From Papaver somniferum (lineage: Eukaryota; Streptophyta; Magnoliopsida; Ranunculales; Papaveraceae), in contig NC_039358.1 in NCBI RefSeq assembly GCF_003573695.1, forward strand, positions 234,435,560 through 234,499,559: DNA of 64,000 bases, read 5' to 3'. The position numbers and the translations under genes were made by a program. Positions 11,334 through 21,890 of the stretch are shown in pieces (the stretch's first letter is position 1; each line of letters opens with the position of its first letter). The notes below the pieces were generated by a model. That model worked only from the letters and a program-made list of their open reading frames with translations, had not been told where the DNA came from and searched no databases.

Positions 11334-11733
11334 CTAATATTCGGGTCTACGAGTGCGATAGAAGTCCTTCAGGATGTTGAAATGAGGTAAGTATTGTAAA
11401 TTTGACCTTTTCCACCTTCTCCATTCCTGAATAGCACACTCTAAAACTTCAGAATTAGTTTCACCTCTAAGTCAGTATTTGACCAATAATACGAACTAAT
11501 TCCATAAATTCTTTAACTTGATCCCTTATCGTTTCGTACCGACAATACAACTTAATTCCATCACGGTTATAAGAGTTACCGGTTTTAGAGCAAAAGTTTT
11601 CATAAATAGTTCTTCAATAACTTGTACTTACAAAACCACCTTGACGTCGTTCTGCTCCTATTTTTGGATAGCATAGTACATAGTTGCGTCAAATACACAA
11701 ATTTTCATCCAAAGTAAAACCAGGTTCAGCCAT
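11334..11733 (-). pseudogene. SANT/Myb-like (Harbinger ORF1 / NAM-associated type) relic
   Basis: Reading the minus strand from an ATG at 11731-11733 gives MAEPGFTLDENLCI, then after stops and frame changes RQGGF, IYENFCSKTGNSYN, KLYCRYETIRDQVKEFMELV, SEVLECAIQEWRRW and LPHFNILKDF. This pattern (ENF, LQ.R..TI...V..F, then a final ..F..ILKD) is that of the trihelix-like DNA-binding partner protein of PIF/Harbinger elements and related plant proteins. At least three in-frame stops make it non-functional. It has probably been carried inside the surrounding TIR element. Confidence 0.55.
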
Positions 11734-12049
11734 AATCTAGTATATTTCTTTCTATATTAGAGTAAGAGTTTAGGTGGAGATGGTTGATATTGAAGATGTA
11801 ATGTCTAAATAAGAAAAAAATAAGATGGTTGGGCATTATATATATGTTAAACTTATATATAAAAACAAGATGTGTAACGGTTCTATTTTCAAAACTCATG
11901 TCGTACAAGTTCCCAACGACTCTATTTCAAACCAAATATGGACAAAAAAACAACAAAACTCACCAAATATTGAACATACGGCTAGGTTGGAGAGAACACG
12001 AACCAGGTCGTAAGTATGAGAATTTAAGAAAAATGAGGTTTATCAGAGT

Positions 12050-12490
12050 TAAGGTTGGGTCAGTGTCCTATTTGTACCAACCGTAAGTCTGCAAAACACT
12101 AAAACTTGAATAGCATCAGACTTACGGTTGGGTTGGTGTGCTCAGAGACCCAACCGTAAGTCTGATGATATCATTCCTGACAGAATTACGGTTGGTTTTG
12201 GCCTATACTAACGCAACCGTAATTCTTCCCGAATAGCTTTTTTAACTTTGTGTTTCACTTGAAATTCAGCTACATAAATCCCAATTTTAAGACTTCTTCA
12301 TTCATTCTATCTAATGTTAAGCCAAAACTGTCCATTCACTCAAACATAAATCAAATGATATGAATGCATTAGACAAGGAAAAAAAGTGTGTCCACGAAGA
12401 ATTACGGTTTTAAAACCCAACCGTAAATAATGTTGCTGATAGATTTTTGAGTTACGGTTTGTTTCATGGGCATGAAAACCCAACTGTAAC
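12050..12490. repeat. Array of five short hairpins with TTACGGTTGGGTT arms
   Basis: Hairpins at 12050-12087, 12121-12160, 12185-12222, 12401-12428 and 12451-12490. Each has a left arm like TTACGGTTGGGTT and its inverted complement about 10-20 nt later. Confidence 0.85.
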
Positions 12491-12756
12491 TCGATTTTTT
12501 TTCCTTCGTTGTTCTTCTCTAGCTTTGATTTATTTTCTTATAAGCCTCTTAATAAAAATTGAAAATATAATCCAACCAATAAAACTTGTTCATTAATACT
12601 AAGTACCATAATATAATCCAAGCAATAAAACAACCAAAGGAAACTAAATAGTATTTTACAACACAAACAACCAAAGGAAACTAAATAATATTCTACAACG
12701 CAAACGGCCAAAGGAAACTAAATAGTCTTTTACAAGATAGAGTTTAAGGAGAATGT

Positions 12757-15700
12757 CTACTCATTACGAGTACGACCACGGTCTCTTTTGTTACCACCTT
12801 TGTTACCACCTCGAGTACGAGGACCGTCACGACCACCATGACCACGACCCCGACCTCGAGCATGCATATCCTCTTCATTGGTTTAAGAACTACTAGGTGA
12901 TGGCTGACGTTGACTAGTACCCACATCTCTACTCCTCTTTGTGCCCCTCTCTAAGTTCTCGTAATCCTTGTTTGGATCAGGCAAGTCTTTGATTTGTTGT
13001 AAAACCTTTACTTGTGCACTTGTGAGTGCCTCACCTTTTTTTGACGCATGGAGTCAATGTTTGTGCCAAGTGAAGGCATTTCTTTTTCTATTTTACATAT
13101 CAAAATGAAACAAACATATTAGTACAAACAAATATAGCGTCATGAAACATATTAGTAGATATGTAAAAAAGGATCATAAAAAATAACAATTTTACTTACC
13201 GTCTTGAATTATAGCGTTTTCCAATCCATATCAAATACACTTTTCTTCTCGGCTTCACGCATCTTCTTTTCTAGATCCTTTTGTATATATACCGCCGCTT
13301 CCGGATCATTATTGATCACATGAGGATGACCAAAATGATAATACCATTCCAAATAACCTTCTTCAGCTTCCTTTGTGCCTAGAGCAGGAATGAGCTCCTT
13401 CATATGGATTTGGTATTGTGCATTATTGCGGTCGTTCCAAACATCAATACTTGGCTCTAGGCTGTAGTGGAGCATGACATTGGTACTTTTTACGGAAGAA
13501 ACATTAGGCAACAATTTGAACGATTCTTGAGTGACTTTTTCTTGCATATAGCCATATTGGCGGAGAACTCGACATGGATTGGCCATTACGTACCCATAAG
13601 GATGAAACAAAGGCCCGTTGTAGGATTCCAAACTTGAAAAAACACGATGATCAATCTTTCTCCAAACTTATCATTCTTTAGATCTATGTAAGGATCAAAT
13701 ATCACATCATCAACGCTGAGAGCATCCATTTGCAACCTTAAAGCAGCGATCTTCTTTGTGCTTTATTTGGGTACCAGTGAATACAAACTTTTTTCCTGTA
13801 GGACGACCATTTTCATCATCTGACCAAGTTGTAGAAGGTCTTATGCTCGGAAAGTGGTCATATACCCATGCCTAACAAATTATATATAAACATAATAAAT
13901 AAATACATAAAACAAAAAAAAAAGATGTATATATAACAAAAAAAAGAAGACAAATTACTTGGAAAAGACCAACATTCCCAGCAAGTTTAGTGGCTCCAAC
14001 CCTCGAAGATCTTCGAAAACTATCAAGTAAATAAGCAAGGGTAGCGGTGCCCCAAGCATACTTTTTCGTCTCCTTGATATCTTTTAACCATTGTAGATAG
14101 TGAGTATTAACTCGATTTCCCGAGTTATCAGGAAAGAATATGGTACCAAGGGCATGCAATAGGTATGCGTTGGTTGTATGACGAGCTCTTGTTTCATCTA
14201 TCACCTCCTTATGTACTACTACAACGTAATGCATGTGTTCTCCAAACATATATTTCAGATTCTTCAACAGTATCTTTTTGACAAGTATAGCTGGACCTTC
14301 TCTTGGTTCAGTTGGTTTATCTCTACCACCCACTTAAATTGCTTCTCTCTCTCAGCTGGCTCCCATCCAAGTGTGTCTTTGACAAGAGCATAAAGATCTG
14401 TCCAACTCGTGTTGTTGTCAAAACCTTCAGAAACAACTTTTCCTTCAATTTTTAAGTCCAAGATTTGTTTCACATCATCTGGCGTTATTATCATCTCGCC
14501 GAATGGGAGATGAAAAGTATCGGTTTCTATCCAATATCGCGCTCTAAAGGCAGTTGCAATAATACAATCAAACTCATGTTGATGGTATAGAATTCCCCTA
14601 CCTAACCCTGAATCCAATACAATATCACGAACAGCTTCATTCTTCACTTAACGGCCAATGAGCAGCCCTTTGATGTTTCATTTTCTTTACCGCAATTTCA
14701 TGATCCTACAAAGAATGCATAAACAACAAATTTTTTAAATTTCTAAATTATACAAAATAAACAATATATAAAGTTGAACAAAATCATGCAAAATAAGAGA
14801 AAGTTTGAGATTATTACCCTGCTTTCGCAAACCTTAGCAGCCCATGGATGTGGATAACCAAATAAGATCGCAGATTTATCGGGCGCCTCACCCCCAAGGT
14901 GCACCATTCTTCTTCTTAGGCAACAAATTACTGCCTTTAGTAATATGCTTTCCTTTTAGTGAAGGTTTCTTCCTCAGATTCTTTTCCTTCACTTGAGGTT
15001 TAGGTGCGGCTTCAGGTGAAGCAACAATAACTTGTTTCCCTTTTCCTTCAACAACAAATTCTTCTTTTTCTTGTTGATTTGGTGTATCCCTAATCACAAG
15101 TGTACCTCCCGATATCATCGGTAGTTCAAATTGATCCCCTTCAATTTCTAGATCTTGGAAAACATTATCTTCCTCTTGAGGTGCTTCAGGACATGTTGAG
15201 ATACTTCCTTGAATCATATCATTCTTCTTCTTAGCATCCTTGTGGAGACCTCTATAATCTACCCCACAATTAATCTCATGGCGAGGTGTAGGAGTTTCTT
15301 TTAGCGTTAAATTATTTCCTCTCTTCTTCTTATGATTTACTCTATCAGGATTCCTGCAAATTACAAGAAATTCCACTTATACAATCAGTATTGATGTATT
15401 AGTAACACAAGCCAATCTATTAAAAAAAAATATTCAGGATAAATTACGTCTAGGTTATCCAAGAGTAAAACAAAATCGAACCTAGCCGTAACCAATTACG
15501 GTTGGAAATTTCAGTCATCCAACCTAGACGTAATCAAACTTGAAGATTTTTATAAATATACAGGAAAAATAGTTTAGGTTTTCCCTATAGAGAACCAAAC
15601 CGTAGACAATTACGTCTGGAAAATGTAGTTTACAAACCTAGACGTAAACCAAAATCTGAAATTTCTTCAAACATACAGGAATAATTACGTCCAGGTTGAT

Positions 15701-16224
15701 CCTATAGAAAAATAAACCGTAAACCCAAAAAATTACGGCTAGGTTTAGAAAAGGAAAATTCAGTAAAATAACCTTGATGTAAGACTACATCTTACGGTTT
15801 GATTCAAGCTAAACCTAGACGTAAATCCAATTTTACGGTTTGAATTCAACTAAAACTAGACGTAAGACAACATGAAAATCCTATTTTACAGTTGAATTCA
15901 ACCGAACCTAGACGTAAGTTCTTCATATTCAAATTTTACGTCTAGAAACCTAGACCCGAACCCAGATGTAACACGAGCAGAAATGTAACTGAAACCTAAT
16001 TTTACTTCTATTTCTTTCAATCTAACCAATTTTAAGAACAAAAACGAGTAAACAAAGATGAGTTTGTTCGATTATTACCTAACATACACCATGGGTTTTT
16101 GTTGAGGAGTTTGAAATTCTGATTCTTCAGTTACTTGAATCAGTTGTTGAGGATGAAGATTTTGGTCTGGTGGTTGATTGAGATGCTGATTCCCATCACT
16201 GGAATCAGTTTGCTTCTTACTCAT
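12757..16224 (-). pseudogene. Plant mobile domain (MAIN-like) protein, multi-exon, degraded
   Basis: Exon 1 (16224-16079) starts MSKKQTDSSDGNQ and ends at a good donor (TTAG/GTAATA). The acceptor TTTGCAG at 15354 gives an in-frame junction (exon 2 from 15353). Later exons carry mobile-domain hallmarks: ILFGYPHPWAAKVCESR (about 14820-14870), RARYWIETDTFHLPFGEM (about 14515-14550), YLLHALGTIFF and KYAWGTATLAYLLDSFRR (14000-14170), WVYDHFPSIRP (13830-13870), DDVIFDPYIDL (about 13690), RVLRQYGY (about 13560) and an RGG-rich tail ending at 12757. MAIN-like proteins act in nuclear transposon silencing and gene control; transposon copies are common. Lesions: a frameshift at the C5 run 14891-14895, frame changes near 14650, 14300, 13745 and 13630, and an in-frame TAA near 12885. 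Confidence 0.82.
15442..15970. repeat. Hairpin array inside intron 1 of the mobile-domain gene
   Basis: About nine units pair TTACGTCTAGG or TTACGGTTTG with inverted partners such as CCTAGACGTAA. All lie within the intron between exons 1 and 2. Confidence 0.8.
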
Positions 16225-16522
16225 CTTTAGCAGAGATTTCAATCCGACGATGTTGAGTTTTCGAATCTCCGATTAATCGAAAACGATGAAGCGAATTGAA
16301 ATTGACGTTATTGTGGAGGAGAGGAAGAGAAGAAAGATGAAGAGGAGCAGTTTTTTTCATGAATTAGAATAGAAAAGACTAGGTTTTTATGTTTTTATTT
16401 TAGTTCAAGGTTAATTTAGACATTTTGTTTTGGTGTTAGGATATCCCATAACCACTTTTTTGGACACTAAGAATCCAAGTGAAGCCCCTCTAATAGAGTG
16501 TGACGCTCCAATAATAGCCTTC

Positions 16523-17399
16523 ATTCCTACACAGACTTTATGAGGCATATACATCTATCCCTTTTGGAAATTCTCAGACACCATATATTCTTTGAGATGT
16601 CTTTAGATTTAAAGCCCTGCCCCATGGTAATGTCAAAACTTGAAATAGAATTACTACATGCCTATGTAATCAGAGATTTATTTTGATATTTAACTTCTAG
16701 GTGGACGCACAGGAGTTTGTGAAGGAGGACTAGTAGGAGCGCAGGACAGTATTAAAGGTTATTGTGAAAGTATTTTTAACTTTTTTCATGGGAAGAACTC
16801 TTTTTGGGGTGCTAAAGCTTGTCTCAGTATTAGGATCTAGAGCTGCAGATATATTATCAACAAACCTCTAAAGTTCTAAACTCAGTTTTAGAGTGGAAAA
16901 CTTACCACCTTTATGTATTGTGAGTCAACTTTTAATAGATAAATATAATATTGAGAGTTCTCAAAATCCCAGATTAGATAGCTCTACTTCTCTTGTAACA
17001 ATAACTCACTCCGAGTTTTAATCTCTAGCATATACAAGAATAACTCTAGTTGTGCCAAAACAACAAAAATGTATTGTACACTTATTTGTGTGTGCACATT
17101 TTGCTGAAGTCAAGCCCATGAATATTTGTTTATTTCATTATTACAAGAGTAGATAGTAAGATCTTTTTAACAGCTTCAACAGTTATAATCAGAAACCTTA
17201 TGACCAAAATGCCCCTACTAGGACCTTCTATCCATAATATAATAGAAAAAAACACAGAAAACCCCCACCTACCCAACAGTACTTGAGAGAGTACTTGAGA
17301 GAGAGACTTCTTTAATGAAATGATTTTTAGATTCACTTAGAATAGTTGATCAGATCTGATTTCACTTCTAGGGAAGAATTAGGACTCTCTGTTGGTGGA
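16523..17399. other. Upstream region of the WRC-like gene
   Basis: No gene recognised. A possible TATA-like ATAATATAATAG lies at about 17228. The transcription start was not located. Confidence 0.4.
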
Positions 17400-20300
17400 A
17401 TGGAGGCGGCTCATCAGAAAGCTTCTGGTGGTGATGAAAAGATTTGCAGAAGAAAAAACGATGGGAAAACTGTGAATTGCATGAATGTTAGTGGTGATAA
17501 TAAGATACAGTACTGTGATAAACATTACAAAGATTTCACAGATTTTTACTCAGAGAATCCTTGTCTGATAACTGCAAACAAGAGTAAATGTCTACCCAAG
17601 AAGAAGATGGAGGAGATCGAGTTGCTGAAGAAGAATAAGCTGCCGCTTCCAGATGAACACTTATGTCGTCACAATACTGGTTCATGGAGATGCAAGAATC
17701 TAAGGATGGGTCATGGTGCTGCTGATGATGATCATAGTGTTCTTAAGGCTAAAGTTTGTGAAAAACATTACTATTATTACCGTCAGAATAAGAAAAAGAG
17801 AAGTAGAGATGGTGATGGTGCAGCTGCTACTGGTCCTATAGAAGAAACTAGGGGTTCCAATTGCTCGAAAAGGGGGAAGAAGGTAACGGAGGAACATGAC
17901 CGCTCCCTTGATGTAACAGGAATTCAACCACCTACTAGTGAGTAATTCTTATTGTATCTTCATTTTGTTGATTTTTTTATGTTGTTGTTTGTTTCAATTG
18001 CTTACATGTTGAAAATTATGATAACTAATTGAACAAATTTTGATAGATTCATCTATTGAATTTAGTCCCCCTAATGAAGAGTAATTTGTGATTTCCAAAA
18101 TTCTTAGTTTGATTGCTAGAAAGGAAGAGTAAGAATCATTGCATTGTCTAACTAATTGGGAATTTCCTGTATATCCAGCTGATATAGAAGGTGGTTCTGC
18201 CAATGTTGGGACCAAGAGGGAAAATGTCCAAGGAATGGAAAGGTCTGGCGAACTAGATTTTACAGATTTTTTAATGGAAAAACCATCTTTGATCACTTCA
18301 AATGAAATGAAGAAGGAGATGGAGATGGAGAAGAAGAAGCTGCCTCCAGATGAACAGATTTGCTGTCTTACTAATGGAATGGGATGGAGATGCAAAAAAT
18401 TTAGGATGAGTTATGGTGCTGCTGCTGATGACGCTAGTGTTCCTAAGACCAAATTTTGTGAAAAACATTACAACTATTATTCAAGTTATAATAAGAATTA
18501 TTATAAGAAGAAGAAGACAAGTGGAGATGGTGAAGGTGCAGGTGCAGGTTGTACTACTGCTACTGGTCCTGTAGAAGAAACTAACTGCTCGAAACCGGGG
18601 GAGAAAGTAACCGAGGAAGATGATGATGCAGAAATTCAAAAACTAGGATCTGCTGGTGAGTAATTCATATATCTTCATCTGTTACATGTTTAAAATTATG
18701 ATAACTAATTGAACAAATTTCATAATTTCACCTCTTCCTGCCGTTGTTCGTTTCATTTGCTTACATGTTTAAAATATGATAATTGAGAAAATTCATAGAT
18801 TTCATCTGTTTAAGTCCCCCAGAAGAACAGTGAGAATCATTGCATTGTCTTACTAATTGGGAATTTGTCATGCAGCTGATAGAATTGGGAGGAAGAGCGA
18901 AAATGTTGAAAGAGCAGAAAAGTCTGGAGAACCAGAATCATTCAAAGGAATGGGGGAAACTGTGGTTGAATTGGAGAGTCTGGAGCATTACAAGAGTAAG
19001 TGTTTTCAATTGTCTGTGGAGCTTGAGAAGAAGAAAGTGGAGTGCACCACAATCCAGGGTAAATTGGCGGAGGTAGAAGAAACTAGAAAGACTGCTGCTA
19101 CAAATGAGAGTGAACGGACACCCGCGGATGCAACTGAATGTTGGAGGAAAATGTTTTCTGATTTGACAGGATGGGTAGAGTCTCGCATTTCGGATTTGGA
19201 AAACATAATCCTGAGGATGGATAATAAAGTTTCAACAATGGAAGGATGTGTAGAGTCTCGCATTTTGAAGTTGGAGAGCCTAGTCCCGAAAAGTGGAAAG
19301 GGGGGTTCAATATTGAGATGTGTACAACTGTGCCATTCAGAAAAGATAGAGTCCGAAGCGCAGGGTTCGCAAAATGACTTTACTCGGAGTGGTGAAAAGC
19401 TAAGAGATGAAAATGATAAGAAGGATTCTGATGTGTATGAGTGTAAAACCAAAGAGAAGGTGCTGAATGTGTATGACGCTGGTAGTCTGTATCAAGTGAG
19501 GGTGAAAACGTTGGAGAAAGGAAGGGTTGGGGCTGTTCGAAGGAGGGACCATCTCAACATGGATCATCATCTCAAGATCATCTGGAAATGAGTACGGAGC
19601 CTTTTGTGAACTTGGTCTCAGATGATGACAGTGTTGAAATTCTTGGCGAATTTGAAGATTCTGATAGTTCTACTGATTCAGAACATTCTCTTGGGACCCT
19701 GATGGACATGCTGGCGATGAAATATAGAAACAGGAACGAAGACAAAGATATCAAATGGAAGTGTGAGGCTGATATGCTTTCATCATTTGAAAAGGGACCT
19801 GATCTCTGAATGAAAGCTGTTTGTGCTCTCTGTCGACAGCAGATATCTAAAGAAGAAATTTCAGACAAGGGGTTGCTCCATAACAGTGATGCGCTCAGGT
19901 ACGTTAAATATTCTCTATACATTTTCCTTCTTTTCCAGTTGGCTTATACATTGGTTTGTTCAATGTCCCAAAAATTTGAGAGCTTGTTGGTTTACATTTT
20001 TTATACTGTCTATGTTCAGTTGCTTAATCTATTGCATGGACTCTTTTTTCATATTCTGCTGTTGAATTCATAGGTTGTTTTCCTAATGTCATGTGAATGA
20101 TGCAAATCATCTATTATTTACATCGCATATCACAGTATCTGAAGGAAAATGTAAATCATCTATTCTTGGACATTTTTTATACTGTGAATGAATTCATAGG
20201 TTGTTTTATACTCGCATATCACAGTATCTGAAGTCTTATCTTTATACATCGGAATGAAAATGTGTGTCAAGATGAATGAGCATATCATACATTTGTTCTT

Positions 20301-20936
20301 TTCTCATATACAGTCAAAATATACTACCTATCTTTAATGAAAATGAAAACTTGTGGTTGTTAAGTCTAAATATAATTGGTGGAGATATGTATTGACTGCG
20401 GATTTTGCATATCAGTTATCGAAGGAATTGGGTGGCACCAGATAAATTAGTGGTTGGTTTCTTCGTAATTGTCAGATAAAAGATTTGCTGGCTGTCCATA
20501 ATTTGAAATCTGTCGTGGTTGACCTGGGGAGCAGAAGAGATTCTTGCTTGTGGCTTCAACTGCACAGGGCAGGGTAGCCATTCAGAGCAGAAGAGATTCT
20601 TCGTTATGTCGAAACAATGTACAAAATGGAATGAGATGAATAAATCAACAGTAATGTCTTTTTCTGGTTTTTCGTTTTCATACACTTTTAGCCTTATTGG
20701 TATTTCCTCTTAACAGGTGTACTACTTTGGCCAAGTTTCTAATGAACGAGGACTGTGAAGGTGACCTGAACAAGTCTGTGAAAGAGTTGGAGATATTTGA
20801 TTCTAAAGGGGTTGAAGACTGCAAGAGGCTGGCTAGAAGATACTCGACGCAGTTATTCAGTATTTATCAAAATGGAAAAGATCCTTTTTTCCTTCCATCT
20901 ACAACTGCCAGCCATGGAGATGAGACTTCCAAGTGA
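17400..20936 (+). pseudogene. WRC-like finger plus coiled-coil gene, 4 exons, tail frameshifted
   Basis: Exons 17400-17937, 18179-18655, 18876-19898 and 20717-20936 have consensus splice sites; introns 1 and 2 are phase 1. The start is the ATG at 17400, matching the 9159 paralog. Exon 1 has WRC-like clusters C16/C27/C39/H42 and C89/C98/C120/H123 (SWRC); exon 2 has another (GWRCKKF ... KFCEKHYNYY). Exon 3 is predicted coiled coil (LSVELEKKKVEC, VEETRKTA, VESRISDLENI, VESRILKLESLV). Against the 23.1-kb paralog, about 4 bases are missing near 19482 (GACGCTGGTAGTCTG), which shifts the frame to a stop at 19591, and a TGA at 19807 replaces TGT. The full tail cannot be made, but a protein with fingers and coil could. 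Function unknown; a nuclear DNA-binding role is inferred. Confidence 0.72.
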
Positions 20937-21500
20937 TGGATTGTTGTGTAAGTGGACTTCACTTGTTGTACAAATATGAAAATGAAAACTGGTTAGTGTA
21001 GTAAGTGATAGTATTATGGTAGTTACACTTCAGGTTTTTATGGTAGGGTGTAAATGGAGAAAAACAACCTTTGTTCAGCTCATGGAACTGATAATGAAAT
21101 GTGTGAAATCTAATTACTGAAATGATAGCAAGATTACCCCTTGTATTTTAGTGTAACGTTTTTTAGAACGTAACAAGGTTGCTGACTGTGTGTTGCATAG
21201 TTTTTATGAGGAAGTCTAGTGGAAAAATAAAGTACATTTACGGTGGCATTGTATGTGCAAATTGTGTTATAATCAACATTATTACAGTTCTTTATCATTC
21301 TTCATAACTTTTGAGTTTCAGTGCACATTCCAAATCTAAATGCTGAAAATTGCTATTAACTTTTAAAGTGTAATGTTTTGTAGAACTAGTAACAATGTAG
21401 CTGACTGTGTGTTGCATAGTTTGTTTTGACGAAGTCTAGTGAAAAAACAAAGTACATTTATGGTTCCATTGTCTGTGTTATTACTGTTCCATTGTCTGGG
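20937..21500 (+). other. 3' region of the WRC-like gene, duplicated at 25144-25600
   Basis: This flank is nearly identical to that after the BED paralog, so the duplication covered exon 3 through about 500 bp past the stop. A second imperfect copy of ~100 bp (TAACGTTTT..TGTGTTGCATAG) lies at about 21150-21240 and 21368-21465. Confidence 0.8.
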
Positions 21501-21503
21501 AAG

Positions 21504-21594
21504 GTCACTGCCATGTGTTGAGGAAGCCTACCCTATCAACATTTTGAGTGATACGCCTGCCCTATAATGCGCCTTAGCCTTTCCAATACGGGAC
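21504..21594 (-). pseudogene. Ghost fragment of the ankyrin-TPR gene
   Basis: GCCATGTGTTGAGGAAGCCT at about 21511 matches 26571-26590, and the next part (GATACGCCTGCCCTATAATG) matches 26984-27003, within the TPR exon of the ankyrin-TPR gene. The intervening 400 bp is deleted. It shows that the ancestral duplication reached into the neighbouring gene. Confidence 0.75.
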
Positions 21595-21764
21595 GTGATT
21601 ATGCACACCATTAGTGCAGTGAACTCGGAACTTGTCTGTTGAGATTATTCGTAGTAAATTGGCAATTAACTCGCTGAGTCTTTCATGACTCGGTCGATCC
21701 TTGATTATTGCGGAGCCCAGAGGAACTCGGGGGACAGGGTCATAATAGTAATAAGTATCTTATG

Positions 21765-21780
21765 TATAAAAAAACCCTAA
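21765..21780 (+). promoter_or_regulatory. TATA box and telo-box of the BED gene
   Basis: TATAAAAAAA (21765-21774) overlaps a telo-box AAACCCTAA (21772-21780), about 120 bp before the ATG at 21891. Telo-boxes are common upstream of plant genes active in dividing cells. Confidence 0.6.
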
Positions 21781-21890
21781 AAGAGGCAACAAGCGGTGGA
21801 GGCGGTCAGATTCATTTCATTTCTTCTCAATTCTTCTTTTCCCTCCATTTCATTTCATCTTCTTCCTCAGTAGATTCATTAAAGAACAAG

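Larger units (their letters stand above)
10219..16522. mobile_element. 6.3-kb TIR element (MULE-like) carrying a plant mobile domain gene
   Basis: The ends form terminal inverted repeats of about 45 bp: left GAAGGCTATTATTGGGACGT and right (other strand) GAAGGCTATTATTGGAGCGT, both continuing with CAC, then a conserved TAGAGGGG. Inside are an OTU-like C-terminal fragment (+), a SANT/Myb-like relic (-) and a broken plant mobile domain gene (-). Plant mobile domains are known passengers of MULE-type elements. I found no convincing 9-bp target duplication (left ATAAAAGAT, right ATTCCTACA), so superfamily assignment rests on TIR length and content. Hairpin arrays lie at 11073-11183, 12050-12490 and 15442-15970. 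Confidence 0.72.

Noticed and set aside
11041..12490. CRISPR-like array from regularly spaced TTACGGTTGGG repeats
   Set aside because: The repeats alternate in orientation as hairpins, spacing is irregular and the genome is a plant nucleus.
12744..12926. Valine-rich 60-codon minus ORF
   Set aside because: Wrong frame of the RGG-rich C-terminal tail of the mobile-domain gene.
19006..19452. 148-codon minus ORF over exon 3 of the WRC-like gene
   Set aside because: Antisense shadow of a coiled-coil coding exon; a similar shadow occurs at the paralog.
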